Source of the DNA: Cardiobacteriaceae bacterium
GTDB lineage: Bacteria > Pseudomonadota > Gammaproteobacteria > Cardiobacteriales > Cardiobacteriaceae
Direction of reading: 5' to 3'
Length of the DNA: 64,000 bases
Assembly (NCBI GenBank): GCA_030529365.1
Contig: JAUMXB010000003.1
Span: 91,849-155,848, forward strand
The notes under the pieces were generated by a model. It worked only from the letters and a program-made list of their open reading frames with translations, was not told the DNA's origin and did not search any database. The position numbers and the translations under genes were made by a program. Within the stretch, counting starts at the first letter, position 1, and each line of letters opens with the position of its first letter. Positions 44,348-54,407 of this stretch are shown here, one piece after another.

Positions 44348-44458
44348 GGAGGACTCCGGCAGAAGGAAAAACGCCGCGATGGTATCACGAGCGGCTACGA
44401 ATTTTGCGGCGTTTTGCGATAGAATGGATCTGGATTATTTGTAACAAAAGGATTGACT

Positions 44459-45505
44459 ATGGCCACGGAGATGAAACTCGATGATTTGCTGCGCTTTGCC
44501 CACCGGCAGGGCGCATCGGATTTGCACCTGAGTTCGGGGCTGCCGCCGATGATTCGCGTGGATGGCGATGTGCGGCGTCTGAATGTGCCGCCGCTTGACA
44601 AGGATGATCTGCGTTCGATGATTTACGAGATCATGAATGATGTGCAGGTCAAAAATTTCGAGGAAACCTGGGAGGCGGACTTTTCCACGGAGGTGCGCGG
44701 CGTGGCGCGTTTTCGCGTCAACGTGTTCCACCAGAACCGTGGCCCTGCTGTGGTTTTCCGTACGATTCCGAGCCGCGTACTGTCGCTCGAGGATTTGCAG
44801 GCGCCAGAGAAATTCAAGGAGATTATTGATGTGCCGCGTGGTCTGGTGCTGGTGACCGGGCCGACCGGTTCGGGCAAATCAACCACGCTGGCGGCGATGC
44901 TCAATCACATCAACGAAAACAAGCACGAGCATATTCTTACCATCGAAGATCCGATCGAATTCGTGCACGAGTCGAAAAAATGCCTGGTGAACCAGCGCGA
45001 AGTGCACCGCGATACGCAAAGCTTCAACAACGCGCTGCGCGCCGCCCTTCGTGAAGACCCGGATATCATTCTGGTGGGCGAGCTGCGCGACCTGGAAACC
45101 ATCCGTCTGGCGCTGACGGCCGCGGAAACGGGGCACCTGGTGTTCGGCACGCTGCACACCTCGTCCGCCGCGAAAACCATAGACCGTATCATCGACGTCT
45201 TCCCCGGCGAGGAAAAGCAGCTGGTGCGTTCCATGCTGTCCGAATCGTTGCGCGCGGTTATCGCACAAACGCTCCTGAAGAAAATCGGCAGCGGACGGGT
45301 GGCCGCGCACGAAGTGCTGGTTGCGACAAGTGCGGTGAAAAACCTGATCCGCGAGGACAAGGTGGCGCAGATTTATTCCATGATCCAGACGGGCGGCCAG
45401 TACGGCATGCAGACGCTGGATCAGGCATTGAGAGGGCTGGTCAACCAGGGACTGGTCGATCGCGAAACCGCGCGTGCCAAGGCGCACGACAAGCAGGCAT
45501 TCTAA
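44459..45505 (+). CDS. pilT: Type IV pilus retraction ATPase PilT
   Basis: PilT depolymerises type IV pili for twitching and DNA uptake. The 348-residue protein has Walker A GPTGSGKSTT, the Asp box ILTIEDPIEFVHE, Walker B DIILVGELRDLETIRLALTAAETGHLVFGTLHT, and the retraction motif AIRNLIRE present as AVKNLIRE. The N-terminal LRFAHRQGASDLHLSSGLPPMIRVDG is the PAS-like domain. The ATG at 44459 follows AAGG; a TTG six bases upstream is less likely. pilU follows after 9 bp. Confidence 0.96.
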   Translation: MATEMKLDDLLRFAHRQGASDLHLSSGLPPMIRVDGDVRRLNVPPLDKDDLRSMIYEIMNDVQVKNFEETWEADFSTEVRGVARFRVNVFHQNRGPAVVFRTIPSRVLSLEDLQAPEKFKEIIDVPRGLVLVTGPTGSGKSTTLAAMLNHINENKHEHILTIEDPIEFVHESKKCLVNQREVHRDTQSFNNALRAALREDPDIILVGELRDLETIRLALTAAETGHLVFGTLHTSSAAKTIDRIIDVFPGEEKQLVRSMLSESLRAVIAQTLLKKIGSGRVAAHEVLVATSAVKNLIREDKVAQIYSMIQTGGQYGMQTLDQALRGLVNQGLVDRETARAKAHDKQAF

Positions 45506-45514
45506 GGAGGACGC

Positions 45515-46756
45515 ATGGCTATCCCGAAGTCAGAAATACGAAATGTATTCAACAGGCTGGTCAAATTTGCTGCTGATCAGAAAGCATCGGATATCTTTAT
45601 CAATACCGACCAGTACGTTTCCGTGAAAACCAACGGCGTGCTCAATCCGGTGAAGCAGCTCTTCATGGAAAAAGAGGATGTTTACAACCTCATTGAAACC
45701 GTGGCACGCAAGGAAGCCTATGAGACTTTCCTGGAAACCAACGAGCTCAACATGATGGTGGAAGTGCCGGATGTGACCTATCTGCGGGTCAACGTTTACA
45801 TGCAGCGCAACATGCCTGGTCTGGTCATGCGCCTGATTCCGTCCGATATTCCCCGTCTCGAGGATTTGAACCTGCCGCAGCCCGACGTGCTGCGCCGCCT
45901 CGCTCTGGTGCGCCGTGGTCTGATCATCGTTGTCGGTGCGACCGGTAACGGTAAGTCCACCACATTGGCGTCAATGATCGACTACCGCAACGAAGAGCGG
46001 CAGAACCACATCATCACCGTGGAAGACCCCATCGAATTCATGCACAAAAACAAGAATTCGGTCGTCATCCAGCGTGAAGTGGGCATTGATACCGATTCTT
46101 ATGGCACGGCGCTGAAAAACTCGCTGCGCCAGGCGCCAGACGTCATCCTCATCGGCGAGATCCGCGATATCGATACCATGCAATATGCCATGCACTTTGC
46201 CGAAACCGGTCACCTGTGCCTGGCTACCCTGCACGCCACCAACTCCGTGCAGGCGCTCGACCGCATTTACAACTTCTTCCCGCGTGACCAGCGCAAGGCA
46301 TTGCAGGCGGAACTCGCCAACAACCTCGTTTGCCTCATCACCCAGCGTCTCCTGCCGAAATCCGACGGCTCCGGGCGCGTGGTGGCCATGGAAATGATGT
46401 ACAAAAGTCCGTACATCGAATCGCTTGTGGCCGACGGTGATCTGGAGAAAATCCCCGAGGCCATCGAGCGCGGCCGCCCCGAAGAAGGCCTCATGACCTT
46501 CGACCGCTGCATTTTCGACCTCTACGAGCAGGGCACCATCAGCTATGCCGACGCGCTGGAATTCGTCGAATCACCGAACAACTTCCGCATCCGCATCCGC
46601 ACCATGTCCAAGCGTCGTCTGCCCACCGAACTGCAAGGCAGCGGCGATATCTACGCGGTGCAAAGTGATGATGCGCTCGAGCGCGAACTCTTGCGCAAGG
46701 AACGAGAGGCTCGCGAACAGCAGCGCCGCGACGGCAAGCGCGCCATTGGCACCTGA
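45515..46756 (+). CDS. pilU: PilT-dependent accessory retraction ATPase PilU
   Basis: PilU boosts PilT-driven retraction force. The 413-residue protein has Walker A GATGNGKSTT, HIITVEDPIEFMHKNK, Walker B DVILIGEIRDIDTMQYAMHFAETGHLCLATLHATN, and a longer C-terminus than PilT (KRRLPTELQGSGDIYAVQSD then a charged tail). AGGAGG precedes the ATG. pilT-pilU pairing matches Pseudomonas and Neisseria. A strong terminator follows. Confidence 0.95.
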   Translation: MAIPKSEIRNVFNRLVKFAADQKASDIFINTDQYVSVKTNGVLNPVKQLFMEKEDVYNLIETVARKEAYETFLETNELNMMVEVPDVTYLRVNVYMQRNMPGLVMRLIPSDIPRLEDLNLPQPDVLRRLALVRRGLIIVVGATGNGKSTTLASMIDYRNEERQNHIITVEDPIEFMHKNKNSVVIQREVGIDTDSYGTALKNSLRQAPDVILIGEIRDIDTMQYAMHFAETGHLCLATLHATNSVQALDRIYNFFPRDQRKALQAELANNLVCLITQRLLPKSDGSGRVVAMEMMYKSPYIESLVADGDLEKIPEAIERGRPEEGLMTFDRCIFDLYEQGTISYADALEFVESPNNFRIRIRTMSKRRLPTELQGSGDIYAVQSDDALERELLRKEREAREQQRRDGKRAIGT

Positions 46757-46774
46757 GCCGCGCCGCATGCACAA

Positions 46775-46812
46775 AGCCTGCCGCTGGCAACATCGGCAGG
46801 CTCTGTTTTTTA
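46775..46812 (+). terminator. Terminator of pilTU
   Basis: AGCCTGCCG (46775-46783) pairs with CGGCAGGCT (46794-46802), followed by CTG and a run of Ts. It is 18 bp after the pilU stop and just before an A-B element, so the element is not needed for termination here. Confidence 0.85.
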
Positions 46813-46909
46813 TAAAACCCTTTAAAATCGTTATTTTTTACCATCATGAAGCGCTTTTCGTGAAAAATTTTCTTAGCATAAGCGCTTGTTAGTGAGAAAA
46901 TTTATCATA
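46812..46909 (+). repeat. A-B element, copy 19
   Basis: A boxes lie at 46849-46856 and 46880-46887. The left tail is AAAATCGTTATTTTTTACC, and the right B box is TGAGAAAATTTATCA. It lies between pilU and parE, after a conventional terminator. Any parE promoter must lie in or just after it. Confidence 0.9.
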
Positions 46910-46932
46910 TCTGCCTGTCCCGATATTCCTGT

Positions 46933-48852
46933 ATGAGCGACTACAAAGCCTCCGACCTCGAACTCCTGAAAGGCCTGGATCCGGTCAAACGCCGCCCCGG
47001 TATGTACACCGATACCACGCGCCCCAACCATCTCGCCCAGGAAGTCATCGACAACAGCGTCGATGAAGCGCTTGCCGGCTACGCGAGCCGCATCGAAGTA
47101 CGGCTTTACCGCGACGGCTCGCTCTCGGTGCGCGATGACGGGCGCGGCATGCCCGTCGATATCCATCCCGAAGAAGGCGTCTCTGGCGCCGAACTCATCC
47201 TCACCCGTCTGCACGCCGGCGGCAAGTTTTCGCGCAAGAATTACAGCTTTTCCGGTGGCTTGCATGGCGTGGGGATTTCCGTCGTCAATGCGCTCTCCAA
47301 GCGGCTGGAAGTGGAAATCGAGCGCGACGGCGCGCGTTACCAACTCGCCTGCGAACATGGCAACGTCGTCGATGCCTTGCATGCAGTGGAAGCCATCGGC
47401 AAGCGTCGCCACAGTACCTTCGTACGCTTCTGGCCGGAAGCAAGCTATTTCGACAGCGCCGCCTTTTCCGTCTCGCGCCTTACGCAAAGCCTGAAAGCGA
47501 AAGCAGTGCTTGCCAGCGGTCTGCATATCGTTTTTATCAACGACATCAATGAAGAAACGCTGGAATGGCATTATCAGGAAGGCCTTGCCGCCTATCTTGG
47601 CGAACAGCTGCAAGAGGCGGAAACGCTGCCGCCCGAGCCGTGGACGCTCACCCATCAGGATGAAGACGGCGAACTCGATGTCGCACTCGCCTGGGGGGAA
47701 TATGTGCCGCAGGCCGTCGCGGAAAGCTATGCCAACCTTATTCCCACCACCGGCGGCGGTACGCATGTGAACGGCCTGCGCAGCGGCCTCGTCGAAGCGT
47801 TGCGCGAATTCTGCGAATTCCGCCAGCTTTTGCCGCGCGGCGTCAAACTCGGGCCGGAAGATGTCTGGGAAGGCTGCCAGTATGTGCTCTCGGTGAAAAT
47901 CCCCGAGCCGCAATTCGCGAGCCAAACCAAGGAACGCCTCACCTCGCGCCATTGCGCGGGCTGGGTCGCCAATCTCGTCAAGGACCAGTTTGCGCTTTAT
48001 CTCAATCGTCACGCCGAAATCGGCGAGGGCATCGCCCAGCTTGCCATCAGCCACGCGCAAAAACGCCTGCGCGCCGGCAAGCAGGTCGTGCGCAAGAAAA
48101 CGGTAAGCGGCCCGGCGCTGCCCGGCAAACTCGCCGATTGCGTGAGCCAGGACAGCCGCGAAAGCGAACTTTTCCTCGTCGAGGGCGATTCTGCGGGCGG
48201 CAGCGCCAAGCAGGCGCGCGACCGGCAAACCCAGGCCATCCTGCCGCTGCGCGGCAAAATCCTGAATACCTGGGAAGTGGATTCGGCGGAAGTCATGGCC
48301 AGCCAGGAAGTGCATGATATCGCGGTTGCCATCGGCATGGATCCGGGCAGCGACGATCTCTCCGCGCTGCGCTACGGCAAAGTCTGCATTCTGGCCGACG
48401 CCGATTCCGATGGCCTGCATATCGCGACCCTTATCTGCGCGCTGATGGTGCGCCATTTCCCCGCGCTGGTGCGCGCCGGGCATTTGTACGTCGCCATGCC
48501 GCCGCTGTATCGCCTGGACGCGGGCAAGCGCGTGGAATACGCGCTTGACGACAGCGAACGCGACGCACTCATTCGCGCCATCCGCCGCGACGGCTTTACC
48601 GGCAAAATCAACGTCACCCGCTTCAAGGGCTTGGGCGAAATGAACCCGCCGCAATTGCGCGAAACCACCATGAATCCCGATACCCGTCGCCTTGTGCAGC
48701 TCGTGCATGAGGAAGGCGACGTCATGGATGCCATGCTCGACATGCTGCTCGCAAAAAAACGCAGCGCCGACCGCCGCGATTGGCTGGAACGCCAGGGCGA
48801 CGAAGCGGACAACCTCGATGCGCTCGCGCCGGAAGCAGAAATGATGGAATGA
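46933..48852 (+). CDS. parE: DNA topoisomerase IV subunit B
   Basis: ParE supplies the ATPase of topoisomerase IV, which decatenates chromosomes. The 639-residue length (E. coli 630) separates it from GyrB (~800). GHKL motifs are EVIDNSVDEALAG, VRDDGRGMPVDIHPEEGVSG and SFSGGLHGVGISVVNALSK. The Toprim domain has LFLVEGDSAGGSAKQARDRQTQAILPLRGKILN and CILADADSDGLHI. GLGEMNPPQLRETTMNP is the C-terminal subunit-interface block. parC is not in the window. Its TGA stop is the first three bases of the following A-B element's B box. Confidence 0.95.
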   Translation: MSDYKASDLELLKGLDPVKRRPGMYTDTTRPNHLAQEVIDNSVDEALAGYASRIEVRLYRDGSLSVRDDGRGMPVDIHPEEGVSGAELILTRLHAGGKFSRKNYSFSGGLHGVGISVVNALSKRLEVEIERDGARYQLACEHGNVVDALHAVEAIGKRRHSTFVRFWPEASYFDSAAFSVSRLTQSLKAKAVLASGLHIVFINDINEETLEWHYQEGLAAYLGEQLQEAETLPPEPWTLTHQDEDGELDVALAWGEYVPQAVAESYANLIPTTGGGTHVNGLRSGLVEALREFCEFRQLLPRGVKLGPEDVWEGCQYVLSVKIPEPQFASQTKERLTSRHCAGWVANLVKDQFALYLNRHAEIGEGIAQLAISHAQKRLRAGKQVVRKKTVSGPALPGKLADCVSQDSRESELFLVEGDSAGGSAKQARDRQTQAILPLRGKILNTWEVDSAEVMASQEVHDIAVAIGMDPGSDDLSALRYGKVCILADADSDGLHIATLICALMVRHFPALVRAGHLYVAMPPLYRLDAGKRVEYALDDSERDALIRAIRRDGFTGKINVTRFKGLGEMNPPQLRETTMNPDTRRLVQLVHEEGDVMDAMLDMLLAKKRSADRRDWLERQGDEADNLDALAPEAEMME

Positions 48853-48940
48853 GAAATTTTCTCACCAATAAGCGCTTATCGTGATAAAATTTCTCACGAT
48901 AAGCGCTTATTGGTGGTAAAAATACATTATTTTTATCAAA
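48850..48940 (-). repeat. A-B element, copy 20
   Basis: A boxes lie at 48870-48877 and 48901-48908. The element opens with TGAGAAATTTTCTCA, whose first three bases are the parE stop codon. The right tail is GGTGGTAAAAATACATTATTTTTA. Confidence 0.92.
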
Positions 48941-49085
48941 TTTTTGAGAAATCAAATTTTATAACAACTATCTGCCATGCGGGCAAAATCTGCACATGGG
49001 CGCGCCTTTGAGGCTGAAAAATGTTTTCCCGTTTCTTCCCTGCCCTTCATGCGCGCAAAAAGCGGCAAAACCCGGCTGAAACCAT

Positions 49086-49114
49086 TTGCATTTTCCAAAA
49101 TGCGGGCTTAGAAT
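49086..49114 (+). promoter_or_regulatory. Sigma-70 promoter of rpsU-yqeY-dnaG-rpoD
   Basis: TTGCAT (49086-49091) and TAGAAT (49109-49114) are separated by 17 bp. The palindrome GCATTTTCCAAAATGC (49088-49103) covers the -35 and spacer, so a dyad-binding regulator could act here. This is the expected position for the macromolecular-synthesis operon promoter, 37 bp before the rpsU start. Confidence 0.6.
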
Positions 49115-49150
49115 GCGCGCTTTCTTTTTAGCCAGACAACGAGGATTTGA

Positions 49151-49366
49151 ATGCCAAGTGTAAAAGTACGTGATAACGAGCCTTTTGACGTCGCCCTGCG
49201 CCGTTTCAAACGTTCTTGTGAAAAAGCCGGTGTGCTCGCCGAAGTGCGCAGCCGCGAGTTTTACGAAAAGCCGACCCAGGAGCGCAAGCGCAAACTGGCT
49301 GCGGCCGTGAAGCGCAATGCCCGCCGCATCAAGAAAGAACGTGGCCGTTTCGAGCGTCTGTACTGA
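49151..49366 (+). CDS. rpsU: 30S ribosomal protein S21
   Basis: S21 helps base pairing between the 16S rRNA 3' end and mRNA. The 71-residue sequence is typical in length and content: [26 protein letters not shown], then [27 protein letters not shown] precedes the ATG. It opens the classic S21-primase-sigma factor operon. Confidence 0.97.
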   Translation: MPSVKVRDNEPFDVALRRFKRSCEKAGVLAEVRSREFYEKPTQERKRKLAAAVKRNARRIKKERGRFERLY

Positions 49367-49375
49367 TACACGCCC

Positions 49376-49825
49376 ATGAGCATCCGTGCCGCCGTGAATG
49401 CTGCCATCAAGGAAGCGATGGTGGCGAAAGACAAGGATACCTTGCAAACCCTGCGCATGGTCAGTGCCGCATTCAAGCAGATCGAAGTCGATCGCCGTGT
49501 GGAAGTGAGCGATGAAATCGCCCTGACCGAACTGGTGCGGCAGGTCAAGCAGCGCCAGGATGCGGCAAGCCAGTTCCGCAATGCGGGGCGCGAAGACCTC
49601 GCCTTGCAGGAAGACAGGGAAATTGCCGTCATTCAGCGTTTCCTGCCGGAAGCGATGAGCGAAGCCGATATGCAGGCGCATGTTGACCAATTGCTGGAAA
49701 ACAGCGAGCTGCCGCGGGAAATGAAATCCATGGGCAGCCTGATGGCGCAACTCAAAAGCGAGTTGGAAGGCCGGGCTGACATGGCACAAGTCAGCAAATA
49801 TCTGCGCAGCCGCTTGCAAGGCTGA
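49376..49825 (+). CDS. yqeY: GatB/YqeY domain protein
   Basis: The 149-residue protein is a free-standing GatB/YqeY domain: TLRMVSAAFKQIEVDRRVEVSDEIALTELVRQVKQRQDAASQFRNAGREDLALQEDREIAVIQRFLPEAM. In GatB this domain binds tRNA; the free protein has no proven role. It lies between rpsU and dnaG, an arrangement common in gammaproteobacteria such as Pseudomonas, but not in E. coli. Confidence 0.92.
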   Translation: MSIRAAVNAAIKEAMVAKDKDTLQTLRMVSAAFKQIEVDRRVEVSDEIALTELVRQVKQRQDAASQFRNAGREDLALQEDREIAVIQRFLPEAMSEADMQAHVDQLLENSELPREMKSMGSLMAQLKSELEGRADMAQVSKYLRSRLQG

Positions 49826-49836
49826 AACAGGATGCC

Positions 49837-51507
49837 GTGAAGCGCATCGCCAAAACGTTCATTGATGAACTTGTCGCGCGCACCGACCTGGTCAGACTGG
49901 TCGGTGCGCGCGTTCCTTTGCGCAAGAAAAGTGGCAGCAACCATTGGGCATGCTGCCCGTTCCATGAGGAAAAGACGCCCTCGTTCAGCGTGAATGAAGC
50001 GCAGCAGTTTTATCACTGCTTTGGTTGCGGCGTTGGCGGCGATGCCATCCGTTTCCTCATGGATCTGGATAATTTGACGTTTGTGGAAGCCATTGAACAG
50101 CTGGCTGATTTCAACGGCGTTGCCGTGGAATACGAGGCCAGCCACGATGACGGCCATGAAAGACGCAGCCGCGCGCGCTTCGATGAAGGCTTGCTGTGCC
50201 TGCAAGCGGCAGCCGAATTTTTTGTTGCCCAGCTTTACGGAGATTCTGCGCAGGCAAGCCGCGCCTATCTGCGCGAACGCGGCCTGAAAAAATCCACGCT
50301 CGAGCATTTCATGCTGGGTTATGCACCACCCGGCAATGCCTTGCGCGAGCATCTGCTCGGCCAGTATGAAGAAGCCTTGCTGCTGGAAACCGGGCTTATC
50401 GGCAAGGCAGAAGACGGGCATACTTACGACTGGTTTCGCGACCGCATCATTTTTCCCATCCATAACGTGAAAGGCCAGGTGATTGCCTTTGGCGGCCGGG
50501 CAGTGGGCAATGCCATGCCCAAATACCTGAACTCCCCGGAAACGCCATGGTTTTCCAAGCGGCATGAGCTGTACGGCCTGTATCAGGCGATAAAGGCAGC
50601 GCATCGAGGCAAAAAGCTCTTGGTCACGGAAGGTTACATGGATGTGGTCAAGCTTGCGCAGCATGGCATGGATTATGCCGTGGCGGCGCTCGGCACGGCC
50701 ATTGGCGAAAGTCACATTGTCCAGCTGGGCAAGCGCGCCGGCAAAGTCACTTTTGCCTTTGATGGCGACCAGGCTGGCGAAAAAGCGGCGGAGAAAGCGC
50801 TTGATGCCATTTTTGGCCAGCTCAACGAGCAATGCGAGTGGCGTTTTGCCTTCCTGCCGCCCGGTGAAGATCCTGATTCTCTGGTGGCGAAAAAAGGCAT
50901 TCATGCCATGCAGGATGTGCTGGATGCGAGCATTACGCCTTCCGGTTTTCTTTTGCGTCTTTTGGATGATGGCGCGGGCGAATCGCGCTCGGTGGAAGGA
51001 ACCACGGCGCTGATCGCGGATGCGCGCCAGTGGCTGAAGAAATTGCCGCAAGGCGCGTATCGCCAGTTGCTGACACAAGCGGTGCAGGAGCGTTTTGCAT
51101 TGGGCGCTGCCTTGCAGGATGGTTTGCCGGCGCCGGCTTCGGCGCGCAAACCGGTACGGGCACGAGAATCGGTACGCCAGGTGACGGGCGCGGATTTGCG
51201 TTTGCTCGCGATTTTGCAGACTTGTCCGCGCTGGGCATTTACCGCTTCTGCCGCGCTGGAAGCCATGCAGGATGAGTTGCCGCTTTGCAGCGAACTGGCC
51301 TACCGCATTTGTGCCTGTGGCGATAACGAAGCGGTATTGGCGCAGTTTGTGGCGGAACATGATATTGCTGGCAGGCTCGAGCCGGTGGCGCGTACGCTTG
51401 GCGTGCTTTCCGAGAAAGAATTGCTGCTGGAGCTGGAAGATACGCTGGCGCAAATGCTGGTTCGGCGTGAACAGCGCAGCGGACGTCTTGAAAAATTGCG
51501 GGGCTGA
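49837..51507 (+). CDS. dnaG: DNA primase
   Basis: DnaG makes RNA primers at the replication fork. The 556-residue protein has the CHC2 zinc-binding domain (ACCPFHEEKTPSFSV … FYHCFGCGVGGDAI), the RNA polymerase core, and the Toprim motif LLVTEGYMDVVKLAQHGMDYAVAALGTA. A C-terminal helicase-binding domain (LLAILQTCPRWAF to end) completes it. The start is GTG at 49837 with AGGA upstream; the only nearby ATG (49832) reads into a stop. It lies 11 bp after yqeY and 63 bp before rpoD. Confidence 0.96.
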   Translation: MKRIAKTFIDELVARTDLVRLVGARVPLRKKSGSNHWACCPFHEEKTPSFSVNEAQQFYHCFGCGVGGDAIRFLMDLDNLTFVEAIEQLADFNGVAVEYEASHDDGHERRSRARFDEGLLCLQAAAEFFVAQLYGDSAQASRAYLRERGLKKSTLEHFMLGYAPPGNALREHLLGQYEEALLLETGLIGKAEDGHTYDWFRDRIIFPIHNVKGQVIAFGGRAVGNAMPKYLNSPETPWFSKRHELYGLYQAIKAAHRGKKLLVTEGYMDVVKLAQHGMDYAVAALGTAIGESHIVQLGKRAGKVTFAFDGDQAGEKAAEKALDAIFGQLNEQCEWRFAFLPPGEDPDSLVAKKGIHAMQDVLDASITPSGFLLRLLDDGAGESRSVEGTTALIADARQWLKKLPQGAYRQLLTQAVQERFALGAALQDGLPAPASARKPVRARESVRQVTGADLRLLAILQTCPRWAFTASAALEAMQDELPLCSELAYRICACGDNEAVLAQFVAEHDIAGRLEPVARTLGVLSEKELLLELEDTLAQMLVRREQRSGRLEKLRG

Positions 51508-51570
51508 CCGCATATAGCCTGCCTTGAATCCCGGTTCGGGGCAGTTGGTTTTATTTTTGGGGGGAAGCGG

Positions 51571-53421
<1,851 letters not shown>

Positions 53422-53422
53422 G

Positions 53423-53450
53423 AAAAAAGGGAGCACAGGCTCCCTTTTTT
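53423..53450 (+). terminator. Terminator of the rpsU-rpoD operon
   Basis: A perfect 12-bp stem, AAAAAAGGGAGC (53423-53434) and GCTCCCTTTTTT (53439-53450), has an ACAG loop and starts 2 bp after the rpoD stop. Confidence 0.92.
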
Positions 53451-53489
53451 CATGCATTTTTGAGTGAGGCCGGGGCGTTGGGCGCGGTT

Positions 53490-53903
53490 TCAGCGCGCGA
53501 CGGATTCCAGCAAGGCCTTGACCGGAGAGAGATCATAGCCGATCGCTGCGGCCTGCGTCATCAGCTGTTGCGCATCCGCGCCATGCGCTGCTTCTCCCAG
53601 CGCCCAGATGATACAGCTGCGGGTACCGCTGCGGCAGTACATCAGCGTGGTTTTGCCGCCTTGCAGCGCCTGCCAGGTGCCATCAACCATGGCGGCGGGA
53701 AATTCTCCGGCCACGGGATAGTGCAGGGCGGTGATGTTTTCCGCAGCCGCTGCCTGGGTGATATCGGCAAAGTCCGGCTGCTCCGGGCTTTCGCCATCGG
53801 GGCGGTGGCATATGATCTGCTCGATGCCCGCCGCCCTGAGTTGCGGCACATCCTGCGGCTGGATTTGTGTGGCAAAGTACAGATGCTCGTTCAGCTGTTT
53901 CAT
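53490..53903 (-). CDS. TIGR01244 (DUF442) phosphatase-fold/sulfurtransferase-like protein
   Basis: The 137-residue protein has the beta-lactamase-hydrolase-like (DUF442) fold: LYFATQIQPQDVPQLRAAGIEQIICHRPDGE, then LHYPVAGEFP, and the C-X5-R loop CRSGTRS near residue 91. The loop is that of cysteine phosphatases and rhodanese-like enzymes, so a thiol intermediate is expected. In other bacteria relatives are linked to sulfide oxidation or biofilm control. It converges with rpoD and stands alone. Confidence 0.85.
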   Translation of the reverse strand: MKQLNEHLYFATQIQPQDVPQLRAAGIEQIICHRPDGESPEQPDFADITQAAAAENITALHYPVAGEFPAAMVDGTWQALQGGKTTLMYCRSGTRSCIIWALGEAAHGADAQQLMTQAAAIGYDLSPVKALLESVAR

Positions 53904-54035
53904 GTGATTTCCTGTTGAAGATGGAAATCGAAATCTATCATGCCGTCAGGGCGTTTGCAGGATTCTTTGCGCCATGTTTCCAGCGCAAACGGATGATGGC
54001 AAATGCAAATGCGTTTGCAGTTGCAAAACAATATT

Positions 54036-54136
54036 TATCAAAAATAGTCATTTTATAGTCTATTTTTACCATTAATAAGCGCTTTGTATGAGAAAATTTA
54101 TCGCAATAAGCGCTTATTGATGAGAAAATTTACCAT
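54036..54136 (+). repeat. A-B element, copy 21
   Basis: A boxes lie at 54077-54084 and 54108-54115. The left tail is CAAAAATAGTCATTTTATAG then TCTATTTTTACC, about 10 bp longer than usual. B boxes read TGAGAAAATTTATCG and TGAGAAAATTTACCA. It lies just upstream of the leu promoter. Confidence 0.9.
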
Positions 54137-54174
54137 TTCTTCTTTGCGGACGTGAATAAATTTTCAGCCAGCCG

Positions 54175-54204
54175 TTGACAGCTTTTTTTCGCCTGTGCCA
54201 GAAT
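54175..54204 (+). promoter_or_regulatory. Sigma-70 promoter of the leucine operon
   Basis: A consensus TTGACA (54175-54180) and CAGAAT (54199-54204) are separated by 18 bp. Transcription would begin near 54211, giving a short 5' stretch before the leader peptide start at 54234. Confidence 0.6.
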
Positions 54205-54233
54205 GCAGCCTTCTTTCATTCACCGGCCAAGCC

Positions 54234-54293
54234 ATGACAGCGATTTTCGTTCATAAGCTTCTTAGCCTTCTCCTGCTCCGCAGGGAGGGCTGA
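54234..54293 (+). CDS. leuL: Leucine operon leader peptide
   Basis: An ATG opens a 19-codon frame reading MTAIFVHKLLSLLLLRREG then TGA. Six of 19 residues are Leu, two before and four after a Ser, so a ribosome short of charged leucyl-tRNA would stall at 54258-54275. It lies between a good promoter and a terminator hairpin upstream of leuA, exactly as in known leu attenuators. No Shine-Dalgarno of high quality is visible, which is common in small leaders. Confidence 0.8.
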   Translation: MTAIFVHKLLSLLLLRREG

Positions 54294-54304
54294 CCGGTAT
54301 TTTG

Positions 54305-54386
54305 GGCAACCCTCCGCAGACAAAAGGGTTGCCACACGGAATCGCCATAGAACTCCTGTAGGGCAATCCCCGCAGGAGTTTTTTTT
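54305..54386 (+). promoter_or_regulatory. Leucine operon transcription attenuator
   Basis: The terminator pairs AACTCCTG (54351-54358) with CAGGAGTT (54373-54380), has an inner GGG/CCC, and is followed by eight Ts. Upstream, GGCAACCC (54305-54312) pairs with GGGTTGCC (54326-54333). The latter can instead pair, with one G-U, with GGCAATCC at 54362-54369 inside the terminator loop. GGAGGG at the leader peptide end (54284-54289) can pair with CCCTCC (54310-54315). These exclusive pairings fit stall-dependent antitermination. Confidence 0.7.
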
Positions 54387-54407
54387 ATCCATCTTTGAGG
54401 ACAGACG

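Noticed and set aside
51515..51545. GGTTC-like sequence after dnaG as part of a tRNA
   Set aside because: No acceptor stem or anticodon arm can be drawn around it, and only ~63 bp separate dnaG and rpoD.
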